From: Clytia hemisphaerica
Taxonomy: Eukaryota > Cnidaria > Hydrozoa > Leptothecata > Clytiidae
Length of the DNA: 64,000 nucleotides
Direction of reading: 5' to 3'
Assembly (NCBI GenBank): GCA_902728285.1
Contig: CACVBU010001196.1
Coordinates: forward strand, 310,001-374,000
Shown: positions 55,072-64,000 of the stretch, piece by piece
How the letters are laid out: every line of letters begins with the position of its first letter
How positions within the stretch are numbered: the stretch's first letter is position 1
Made by a program: the position numbers and the translations under genes
The notes under the pieces: generated by a model
Told to the model about the DNA's origin: nothing
The model's database searches: none
Seen by the model: only the letters and a program-made list of their open reading frames with translations

Positions 55072-56453
55072 CAATGCTTCCACAACAAGATACAACTTCC
55101 AGCCGAACTGTTGAAAATTTGAGTGGAAATTTCCTATGCACATCACATGCACAACAATCATTTTCAGACATACAACTAACACCGAATTCAAATAACGACT
55201 ATCAAGAACTATTGAATTCAATCACCTTAAACCCACTTTCGCCATCTTCAGATCAATTGATGGATGAGAGTTTACTCGATTCGTCTTTATTTTTTCCAAC
55301 TCCACCAGATTCCCATATGTCAGACGAAAGTAATGAACAAACTATTCAAAGCTTTGAGAACCAATCATCAAACGTTACTGCTTCAACAGTGAGTAATGCT
55401 AATGCTATCAGAGATCTTCACCCTGAACGAAACAAGTTTCAAAACAAGCATAATCATGAAAATAATGCTCCTAGTCTAACCCATGTAGTAATTTCAAATC
55501 CAACGAATCTAGAAGGATCTAGCATGATTTTAATGGAAAAGTCCCTAGACCCTAGTGTAGAGAATGCGCATCGAATGATGGAATCGAATGAACGCGTTTC
55601 TAATCCAACGAACTCAGAGGCTACTTTCACGAGGTCAGTTGAACAAACTAAAGCTCTGCATTCAGGAAATTCCTTGAGCTCAAATGTACGCGTCTCCGAG
55701 ATAACTTCAAGTTCGTTCGAACAATCTAAAGCTTCATATCAAAGGAATTCTCCGGATGAACTCGTTTCTGTCTCATTGTCTGGTCAAATGAATCATGGTG
55801 TATCTCGTGTATCTTCTTCAATCGCACAACCTGGGGCTTCGCGTGTAGAAAAAAGTGATTCAACGAACTCAAATGGGTGTGTTTTTAATTCATCGAGTCA
55901 TACTCCAATTTCAAAATCAGTTTACAGTACATCAAAGGAAAAATCTAGAGCTTCTTCTTCAAGGTCAACCGATGGAACCGTTTCGTCAAAAGAGGAGCGC
56001 AGGAAAAGACACAATGACAACGCTAACCAAAGCTATCACCGACGTAAAAAAGCGACACAAGAAGCTAATGAAAGACAGGAAAGCGAGCTGAGACAAGAAG
56101 AAACACGAAATCGACAACTTCGTGATGAAATAAGTCAACTAACGACACAGAATATCGACTTGATGACAATGTTGTTAAATAAACGCGATCAAGCCTTAAA
56201 CTCTAACAATGTAGTGGTTTATCAACAGATTTGTAATCTGTTACGGCCACTATTTTCAGAATTTGTTGAACTTGTAACAAAGCTGATGATTTTACACGAT
56301 AGAGCTTCAGTTAATGGATATGCAGATTTCTATCGCCAACTTATAGAAGACTGTGAAGGTTTTATTTCGAGACTGAATGAATGTGAACGTTCTTATGTAT
56401 TGCGTAATGTTGAAATTGCTTTTAGGTTTTATGAATCAAAAAAATCTAATTAG
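55072..56453 (+). CDS. Terminal exon of the bZIP gene candidate
   Basis: Numbered from the Met at 55074 (459 aa). Residues 58-86 are acidic and hydrophobic (DESLLDSSLFF), as in activation domains. Residues about 140-305 hold degenerate ~30-residue Ser-rich repeats (NPTNSE, FEQSKAS, SRASSS). A bZIP follows: a basic region with the N-x7-R signature from Asn 316 to Arg 324 (NANQSYHRR), then heptad Leu 349, 356 and 363. The basic region is unusual: Gln and Tyr sit where Ala and Arg/Lys are usual. The zipper is short. The C-terminal 80 residues are helical and unfamiliar. It ends in TAG-type termination at 56451-56453; AATAAA at 57187 is a distant poly(A) candidate. It probably acts as a nuclear DNA-binding regulator. 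Confidence 0.75.
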
Positions 56454-57600
56454 TTTTTCTTCTTATGATTATTTTAGTTTAGTAAATCTTATATGTTTAT
56501 TTTTAAAGTATTTTTGGATAGTTGATATAAGGTCCGGAGGGATACATAGCCGCACTTACTTAAGGGTCCTTTTTTAAAAATTCCCAAAGTAAATTGTAAA
56601 GCCCTTGTAAGGGTCGAATTGATAAGAAAAAATGCACTTTAAGGGTGTAAAATTTGTTATGCCTAGGGATGTAAATTTCATTGTTTTCGAGCCATAAAAT
56701 TCAGTGGGATGGAAACAATAGCACAATATTCTGCAGAGAGGATTTTCTTATCTGATTGTTTTCAGCGTGGATTTTAGATTAAAATTTTCCACTGGTAATG
56801 ATATTTCGGCCGATTTTTCCAGTGAGAAGGAGCCCCAGTGGATCTGTGAGAAGGGGGTGTTTAAGATGGTCAAAATATTTAAGAAATACACCTTAAGAGT
56901 CGATTTTCGCCCAAATGTACTCAAATTTAGCTAAATTTTCCCTGCACTGTAAGGGTTCGATTTCAAAGGCCTATTTCGGGCCGCACAAATCCAAATACAC
57001 GTACACATACACGTTTTTAAACTGAATGCCCCCCCCCCCGGGTAACAGTTGCAAGTTTTAAGATTTATTAATCTTGTTAAATTGATACAGAAAGGACTTT
57101 CCATGTTGCGGATACATTTGGCCTTTCTTTTTAGGCTTGTTAATTTTATATTATAATCAAGATAATTATCAGCGTAAACTTTTATGAATAAATCTTTTTG
57201 AAGTATTTTCTTAAAATTTTAATTGTTTGGTTTTTGAAAATTCTACGATTTTGTTCATTTGTTTGTTTCTTTTCAAAAGAAAAAGGATAATTTCTTAGTG
57301 ATCACTTCATAAATTAAAAGCGATAATCTCAAAATGAAAGCGATATCCGATGTGCTGACGAGGAAAACTTTTGATTGAAACCCTCTCATTTTATTCTCCA
57401 AAAAACGAACCTGAACAAGGAACCTAAAAAGAATCTCCAAGAAAAATTGACAACCGTCCGATACGGGTCTAAACGTGAACTAAAAATGTTTCAAAAGAAA
57501 AACACGTGTTATAAAAAATAAGTACACGTGACATATTACTACAACGTGACGTAACTTTAAAATAAGATGTTATATAATACACTCCCGAGGGACTAAGAAC
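56454..57600. other. 3' region of the bZIP gene with a G-run-type element
   Basis: A stretch from about 56533 (TCCGGAGGGATACATAGCCG) to about 57046 (CCCCCCCCCCGGG) resembles the inside of the CCCGGG MITEs (repeated CTTAAGGG and GTAAGGGTCGA), but no TSD is visible. AATAAA at 57187-57192. An ACACGTGTTATA-rich palindromic area is near 57500-57580. Confidence 0.45.
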
Positions 57601-60600
57601 CTAAAATACAATTATATCTTTCTCGTCGACAAATTTGAGGACTGTATCGTTCTTCTTGGAATAGTTTCCGTTTGGTTCATTAAATTCGACTGGATATAAT
57701 TTCGTTATAGGACGTTTCAATAAAATCTGACGTCCGTTGCTCATAACAGTTACTTCTGCAGCACGGATACGACCGTCTGCGCTATGAATCAGTTTGTTGA
57801 TTTTTCCCATTCTCCATAGTAATCGTTTCTTGTCTTTATCGTACACCAAAACAACATCATTAACATTAGGTATAAATTCACGTACCTTTTTCGTACATTT
57901 GTTGTACTCTCTCAATTCAGTCAAATACTCAAATTACCATTTCTTCCAGAAATGTTCTAAGATTTGTCTAACATGACGAAACTTGTTTTCAAGACTTTCA
58001 TTTTCGACATTTTCGTCATTCGAATCATCAACATTGGTGGTATAGATATTTCGACCATACAATAACTTGTTTGGAGTTAGAGGTTCACTCAAATCGTCAG
58101 TATACAAAAACGTAAGAGGTCGATTATTCAAAACATTTTCAATTTCTTTCAATACAGTAATCATTTGATCATAATTCAAATTCGAACGTCGTAAAATTTT
58201 CTTCAAACAACGTTTAACACAACGAACCATACGTTCAAACATGCCACCGTACCATGGGGCTTCTTGGATGTTAAATTTCCAGCTAATACCTTTGAATTTA
58301 GCGAAGGTTTGGAGCTCTTCACTGGTGAAGTTAGTTCCATTATCAGAGTATGCCTTTTTCGGACAACCGTACGAACTGAAAAATCTGTTCAAGACGTTGA
58401 TAGTTCCGCTTGAATGACAACTGGAAACAATATCGAGATACAAACATCTTGTCGTTGTACATGTAATCAATACAACCCACGCTTTGTGCAAGGTTTTCGA
58501 CTCACTGTAAATGTCCCTACAGTAGATCGGACCGGCATAATCTATACCGACTTTCGAATAAGGATAATCTTTGCTGACTCTTTCACTGGGTAATGGACCT
58601 GCATTTTTCGGGTAAGAATATGGCTTACCCTCAAAAGTTCTACAGGTGGTGCATCTCTTAATGATTGTTTTAACAAAATTACGTGGCTTGGTAATCCAGT
58701 ATTCTCTTCTGACGTAGTTTAAAGTGTCTCTCACTCCATTGTGTTTGACCATAAGATGAGAATCATACACAACGAGTTCTGAAAATTTTGATTTTGGTAG
58801 TAGATAGGGGTGTTTTGTGTTGTATTCGAGTTCTGATAACTGTAACCTCCCCTCACAACGCCACAACAAATGTTCATCTTGGCGAAGCCCAAGTTGCAAT
58901 TTTAATTGATCAAAGTTTTTCAAAGTAGTCAACTTACTTTGTTCATGTCGAATCCATAAACGTTTGGCATCATTTACACTATTCAGAAATTCCTCTGAAC
59001 TCACAATTTTACTCAGTTCTTTGTTGTTTATTTTTGACTTCTTCAGTTCTTCTTTGTTGTGTTTCTTCTTTAGTTTCTTGATGTACATCAGCACGAGTGC
59101 TGTTGTACGCAGTAGCTTACTAAGTTTACTAAATTTCTCAGAGGGTATGATGTGATCGAGACTATACTCACCCTCGACCACGCCCACTGAGGTGCGATTG
59201 ACATTATACTCACTGTCAACCATGAGGCCTTCATCATTAACTAAATTACTCACACTTGTTAAACGCGTGTGAACCTCTTCTTCTTTAATAGCTGCATCAA
59301 TATCATAATCAGTAAACTTATCCCCGACCTTAAGATTAGGCCAGAGAGATTCATTCAAATTCAAAAAGGCAGGGCCTTTAAACCATAGTTCATTATAAGT
59401 CATTTCAGAAGGTGTTAAACCGCGAGTGTTGATATCTGATGGGTTAAGCTTAGAAGGAATGAGCTTAAACAAAGATTCTTTAGAAATAACCTCTCGAATT
59501 TTCTTCAAGCGAGACTGGACATACTTTGTGTAAGTTTTGTGGTCACTCTTAACCCAAGTATGCGCGACAGTAGAGTCTGTCCAGAATACGATTTTGTCGA
59601 ACGAATAAACAGTTTCAAAGCTTCTTTTCACATCGTTAAAAGTTTCAGACATTAACAGTATACCGTTTAACTCTGCACGAGGCATGGACATCTTCTTGGA
59701 AGCTTTGGCTTTAGCAGATATAAATCGATTTCTACCTGTCACTAAATTGGTGGTCACCTTTTTTGACTTGGTGACAAAACGAAGATACATTGCGGTCGAA
59801 TAAAAATTTTCCGAAGCGTCGCTAAAGGCATGTAGCTGGGTTGACTCGATCGGGTCATCTGGGTTGTTAACACAATAGTTCCGGTCTATAATGACTTTAC
59901 CGGCTTCTTTAAGCTCGTCGATAAGTTGGTTCCACTCCTTAGATAGGTGGTCGGGCAATTGTTGATCCCATTCTTCGACTTGCTCACACGTTTTACGAAA
60001 CAAAGTTTTCATTTTCACGATAAGAGGGTTGATCAAACCCAGAGGATCATAAACGGATGCGATCGATGACAGCATAGTACGTTTGGTAGCTTCTCGAACA
60101 AAGTTTTCAGCAATGTTTTTCATGTCAAAAACAATTTTGTCACCTTGTTTGTTCCAATCAAGTCCCAATACTTTATCATCAGAAGCGACTTGTTTCTCCT
60201 CATCAGGATAGGATTCTTTGACTAATTGCTCAAGTTCTGGCGAGTTGGACTTGAATTTACGTAAGTTGAAACCACCGGTGCTTAGACATTCCTTAGCTTT
60301 CTTGTAGAATGAAAAAGCTTCAGCAACAGTGTTCTTACCGGCGTTTAAATCGTCGACGTGTAACGAAGATAGTAGAGTATCAGCGAATTCTGGGTCGTTT
60401 TCGCGAAACGGTGAAATGTGTTTGATAAGCGTAGCAGCGAGTAAAAACGGCGAAGACGTAAAAACACCGAATAACACTCGTTTTGATTCTGTATTCAATC
60501 AAGTCATTTTGCTCAAAATGTTCAAAGTTAATATTCGAAATATCTCGAAACCACAGGAACCGAACGTAGTCTTGATGCTCTCTAGCAAGTGCGATATTCA

Positions 60601-61390
60601 GGAATGCTTTTTCAATGTCAGCAACGACTAGATAATTGAACGAACGAAAACGCATAAGCACGTCTTGGAGCAATGGTGTCAGCGAAGGACCAGATTCTAA
60701 AACGTCGTTTAATGATGGAGCATCCTTTCCACTCTTACAACTGGCATCGAAAACGACACGAACTTTGGTAGTCTCTCTCTGTTCGTGAACAACTGCACGG
60801 TGTGGTAAGTAATGAGTTTCTCCGACTTTGTAATCATTAGGTTCGATACGTTCGATAACACCTAACGACTCTTGGTTTTCAAGAATTGACGCGTATTCTT
60901 GAAGTAAATCAGGATTGTTCTTAAAAGTTTTGGTTAGATTTCTCAAACGTTTTCTGCAAGTGTTGTAGTTGTCTCCCAACGTATCGATTGATTCAGATTT
61001 GAAAGGCAATTGAACTTCATAACGACCGTCACGAAATTTCGTAGTTTCATCAAAAGTTTTTAAAACGTCTGGGTCAGATGGAATTTCATTATTGGTATCA
61101 TAGATTTGGTGTAGGTGATCTCGAATCTCATGTCTTGGGTCAACGAATTCTGAAGCGACTTTCAATACATGTGTAGTAACGAATAAATTCGAGGTTGTCG
61201 GCGATGTATCATTCGAGGCGATTGGACCACTCAAAACGTAACCGAGTTTTGACTCCAAAGCAGTAGGACCATCAGGGCATCTGATCTGTTTGTTACCAAT
61301 GAAGTTCCAATAGTGCGCTGAACCGATAAGAATGTCTATTGTCATGGGTTGTAAGAGGCCAAAACCGAAGCAGAACCAAAATGGAAGCAC
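57601..61390 (-). pseudogene. BEL/Pao retrotransposon pol region, one frameshift and one stop
   Basis: Minus strand, N to C. 61390-60380: end of a retropepsin-like region (IDILIGSAHYWNFIG), then a BEL/Pao reverse transcriptase start (KVRVVFDASCKSG, VADIEKAFLNI). A one-base shift near 60510 moves the frame. 60498-57934 (854 codons): RT VDD at 48-50 (within LHVDDLNAG), an RNase H-like region (HAFSDASE, FWTDSTVA), the HHCC integrase zinc finger (ending CTTC), and a DDE integrase core (VGIDYAGP, SDNGTNF, GGMFERM). An in-frame TAA at 57934 then separates 57924-57601, the conserved C-terminal domain that follows integrase in these elements (WRMGKI, LYPVE). gag and LTRs were not found. The 5' edge at 61365-61388 meets AACCAAAATGGAAGCAC, which is also in the satellite at 62900-64000. 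A recently disabled, truncated copy. Confidence 0.92.
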
Positions 61391-61939
61391 TGTAAAAAGC
61401 TTTAAACGAATCAGGGGGTTTGTTCAATTGAGCGGGATTTCTCTTTTGTTTTTATAAATCTTATTGAATCTGTAATAATTCAAAGCGTGTAAACACAAAT
61501 TAAAAGGCGCCAACTTTTTCGAATAATAGGCCCTTTCTCGTATCCATTTAAACAATGCTGAAAGATCAACTATTTTGAAAGAAATAAAATTTTGTAAGAA
61601 CACAATATTTAACATTGCCGTTACGATATAGATATTTTTGACCCTAGACCAAAGTCTTTGAGAGGTGAATTAATTGTTTTCCTGTTTTAATACGCACTCA
61701 GTGATTGGTGAATTAGGTCAGAGTAATTATCATTTTCATCCCACTTCAATAAATCTAAAAATAATTGATTTCCTATTAAAAGAAATATATAGGTGAATGT
61801 TTTAGAGGTCATACAGAAAATGAGGGCTTAAAATTTTCAAATTTCGTGTCCACGCGACCATGTTGCGATGTAAAAGTGACTTAAAGAGTCTTCTGTTGCA
61901 ATTGAGTAGTAAGCGGTTTTATTGTTAACGGAGAGAAAA
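61391..61939. other. Spacer between the BEL/Pao remnant and a small ORF
   Basis: AT-rich, with no gene. It should contain the promoter of the 61940 reading frame if that is expressed; no TATA box is convincingly placed. Confidence 0.35.
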
Positions 61940-62572
61940 ATGCAAGTGTATTTCAGTTTTACATTAATTCTTTTTTTGGTGCTCTTTTCCGTTCATACCA
62001 ATTGTTCGGGGGATGACGATGCAACTGATAGTATAGGAAATGATTTGGATGGAGAAGATGTGAACGCTGATGGAAATGCCGAAACTAGAGATGAACCGCA
62101 GCAACAGCAGATCAGAACATCAGAAACAACGCATAAAGCCATCGATGACCGAATTTATGATGAGGCATTACATTTACTTAAACAACCAGATGAAATTAGG
62201 CTTGTTCACTCTTATACCTATTCCCAAAGGAAAATTTATGAGCTCGCCAAGAAGGGTCTAAAAACTCAGGAGATATTTAATCCAGTGAAAAAAACGACTG
62301 CCCCTGAAATAGCTGATGCTGAAAAGAAGATCGTTCCAAAAAAGTCAGATTTGGAACTGATTGTTAAACACTTTCACCACGTATTAAAAGGAGAAGGAGC
62401 ACATAAAATACATATCAGAGCTCGGATAAAGTTTCATGGTATAACAAGACGTTTCGTTCAAACCTGGCTTAATCGAAATAAAGAACATACCCAGCACCAA
62501 CCAGTTTTTTTCAAACAAGGCTCCAATAACACCCGTCGTATCAAAAACGGTCAATGGACACCACCAAATTGA
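61940..62572 (+). CDS. Secretion-signal-like N terminus joined to a degenerate integrase zinc-binding region
   Basis: The first ATG (61940) gives 210 aa; 61922 is only a TTG. Residues 1-23 (VYFSFTLILFLVLFSVH) form a signal peptide or single anchor, followed by an acidic stretch. The C-terminal third (SDLELIVKHFHHVLKGEGAH, FHGITRRFVQTWL) follows the H2C2 zinc-binding pattern seen before retroviral-type integrase cores and in KRBA2-like genes, but the two Cys are replaced. After the stop, the +1 frame continues HQIDLVSMENFPV to about 62728, resembling the first Asp strand of an integrase core, and reaches CAG/GTATTT, a possible donor. So it may be a frameshifted integrase remnant, or a chimeric gene. 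No function is assigned. Confidence 0.5.
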   Translation: MQVYFSFTLILFLVLFSVHTNCSGDDDATDSIGNDLDGEDVNADGNAETRDEPQQQQIRTSETTHKAIDDRIYDEALHLLKQPDEIRLVHSYTYSQRKIYELAKKGLKTQEIFNPVKKTTAPEIADAEKKIVPKKSDLELIVKHFHHVLKGEGAHKIHIRARIKFHGITRRFVQTWLNRNKEHTQHQPVFFKQGSNNTRRIKNGQWTPPN

Positions 62573-62582
62573 TCTTGTTAGC

Positions 62583-62728
62583 ATGGAGAATTTTCCCGTT
62601 CAAATAGGTGACCAGATTTATGTTTCAAATCCTATCCGTAATAGACAATTTCACAAGATTTCTACAACTCAGACCACTAACATCGAAAGAACCCAAGGAA
62701 TTGTTATTACACATCATACAAATTTACA
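62583..62728 (+). pseudogene. Frame-shifted continuation of the integrase-like region
   Basis: Starts at an ATG inside the HQIDLVSM stretch and is open to 62783; a donor-like CAG/GTATTT at 62728 would end it earlier. Beyond the first Asp-like position no DDE motif is present. It is listed separately because it lies in a different frame from 61940-62572. Confidence 0.35.
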
Positions 62729-62879
62729 GGTATTTTTTATGATCAATTTCATTATAATTATATGTATCTTTGGAGTGTTATGAATGATACGAACACGCCA
62801 CTGTTTTAGTTTAAAAATAAACAAAATCCGCCTTCAAGTACAAATATCTTACTTTGAAACCAACTAAAGCATCTGACTT

Positions 62880-64000
62880 GGATGGTAGATGTATGATTTT
62901 ATAGAAAAAAGCCGTTTCTATGAACTGCTTCTATTTTGGTTCTAGAGTTATTCCGAGTTGAACCAAAATGGAAGCACCTCTAAATCAGCATCTTAATTTG
63001 AATAAGTCATGATAAACCAATTCAATTATATGACCTGAGTGGTAGATATATGATTTTATAGAAAAAAAACGTTTCAATGAATTGCTTCTATTTTGGTTCC
63101 AGAGTTATTCCGAGTTGAACCAAAATGGAAGCACCTCTAAATCAGCATCTTAATTTGAATAAGTCATGATAAACCAATTCAATTATATGACCTGAGTGGT
63201 AGATGTATGATTTTATAGAAAAAAGCCGTTTCTATGAACTGCTTCTATTTTGGTTCCAGAGTTATTCCGAGTTGAACCAAAATGGAAGCACCTCTAAATC
63301 AGCATCTTAATTTGAATAAGTCATGATAAACCAATTCAATTATATGACCTGAGTGGTAGATATATTTTGATTTTATAGAAAAAAAAACAGTTTCTATGAA
63401 CTGCTTCTATTTTGGTTCCAGAGTTATTCCGAGTTGAACCAAAATGGAAGCACCTCTAAATCAGCATCTTAATTTGAATAAGTCATGATAAACCAATTCA
63501 ATTATATGACCTGAGTGGTAGATATATGATTTTATAGAAAAAAAACCGTTTCTATGAACTGCTTCTATTTTTGGTTCCAGAGTTATTCCGAGTTGAACCA
63601 AAATGGAAGCACCTCTAAATCAGCATCTTAATTTGAATAAGTCATGATAAACCAATTCAATTATATGACCTGAGTGGTAGATATATGATTTTATAGAAAA
63701 AAACCGTTTCTATGAACTGCTTCTATTTTGGTTCCAGAGTTATTCCGAGTTGAACCAAAATGGAAGCACCTTTAAATCAGCATCTTAATTTGAATAAGTC
63801 ATGATAAATCAATTCAATTATATGACCTGAGTGGTAGATGTATGATTTTATAGAAAAAAGCCGTTTCTATGAACTGCTTCTATTTTGGTTCTAGAGTTAT
63901 GCCGAGTTGAACCAAAATGGAAGCACCTCTAAATCAGCATCTTAATTTGAATAAGTCATGATAAACCAATTCAATTATATGACCTGAGTGGTAGATATAT
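62880..64000 (+). repeat. ~159-bp satellite with a hairpin in each unit, runs off the window
   Basis: GAGTTATTCCGAGTTGAACC-type markers at 62945, 63102, 63259, 63421, 63580, 63737 and 63894; spacing 157-162 bp. Each unit has CTTCTATTTTGGTTC and GAACCAAAATGGAAG, a 15-bp inverted pair around a 17-base loop. Unit differences are few (A-tract length, one to three substitutions). Confidence 0.95.

Noticed and set aside
57400-57600. LTR of the BEL/Pao element
   Set aside because: I looked for a direct repeat between 57100-57600 and sequence upstream of 61390 and saw none.

Overview
The window looks like a piece of an AT-rich invertebrate animal genome, possibly a cnidarian, sponge or other marine invertebrate; the species cannot be fixed from sequence alone. 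Evidence: spliced exons with T-rich tract plus CAG/TAG acceptors, three classes of animal retroelement (an RLE-encoding LINE, Penelope-like elements with a GIY-YIG domain, a BEL/Pao element), and dozens of non-autonomous DNA transposons whose terminal inverted repeats (TIRs) and target-site duplications (TSDs) can be read directly. There is no bacterial-type gene organisation. No rRNA, convincing tRNA or CRISPR array was seen.

Layout. 1-5.5 kb: a repeat element carrying a ~178-bp satellite, then a decayed RLE-type LINE on the minus strand. 5.5-10.4 kb: sparse sequence with two MITEs (miniature inverted-repeat elements). 10.4-17.4 kb: copy A of a large repeat, split by a 2.3-kb long-TIR element, a 2.3-kb Penelope element and several MITEs. 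A second copy (B, 33.3-35.7 kb) lacks most of these insertions and so supplies empty sites. 17.4-33 kb: more paired repeats, including inverted partners of the 1-2 kb satellite element and of the piggyBac-like MITE, a 0.95-kb ACGTC-rich element and a 23-bp minisatellite split by a MITE. 36.5-42.5 kb: nested insertions, including a second Penelope copy broken by four younger insertions.

The best host-gene candidate is a multi-exon gene on the plus strand from at least 43.5 to 56.45 kb. Every internal exon can be read with the same 1-1 intron phase, and the last exon encodes a divergent bZIP domain. An internal exon has a weak death-fold (CARD-like) pattern. One intron-exon boundary and one small exon are duplicated within the locus, and MITEs fill the introns.

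The right end has a BEL/Pao pol region on the minus strand with one frameshift and one in-frame stop, a small reading frame joining a secretion-signal-like N terminus to a degenerate integrase zinc-binding region, and a ~159-bp satellite with a hairpin in every unit that runs off the window.

All calls come from reading the sequence; no database search was run. TE superfamily names rest on TIR and TSD form and are inferences unless a protein domain is visible.
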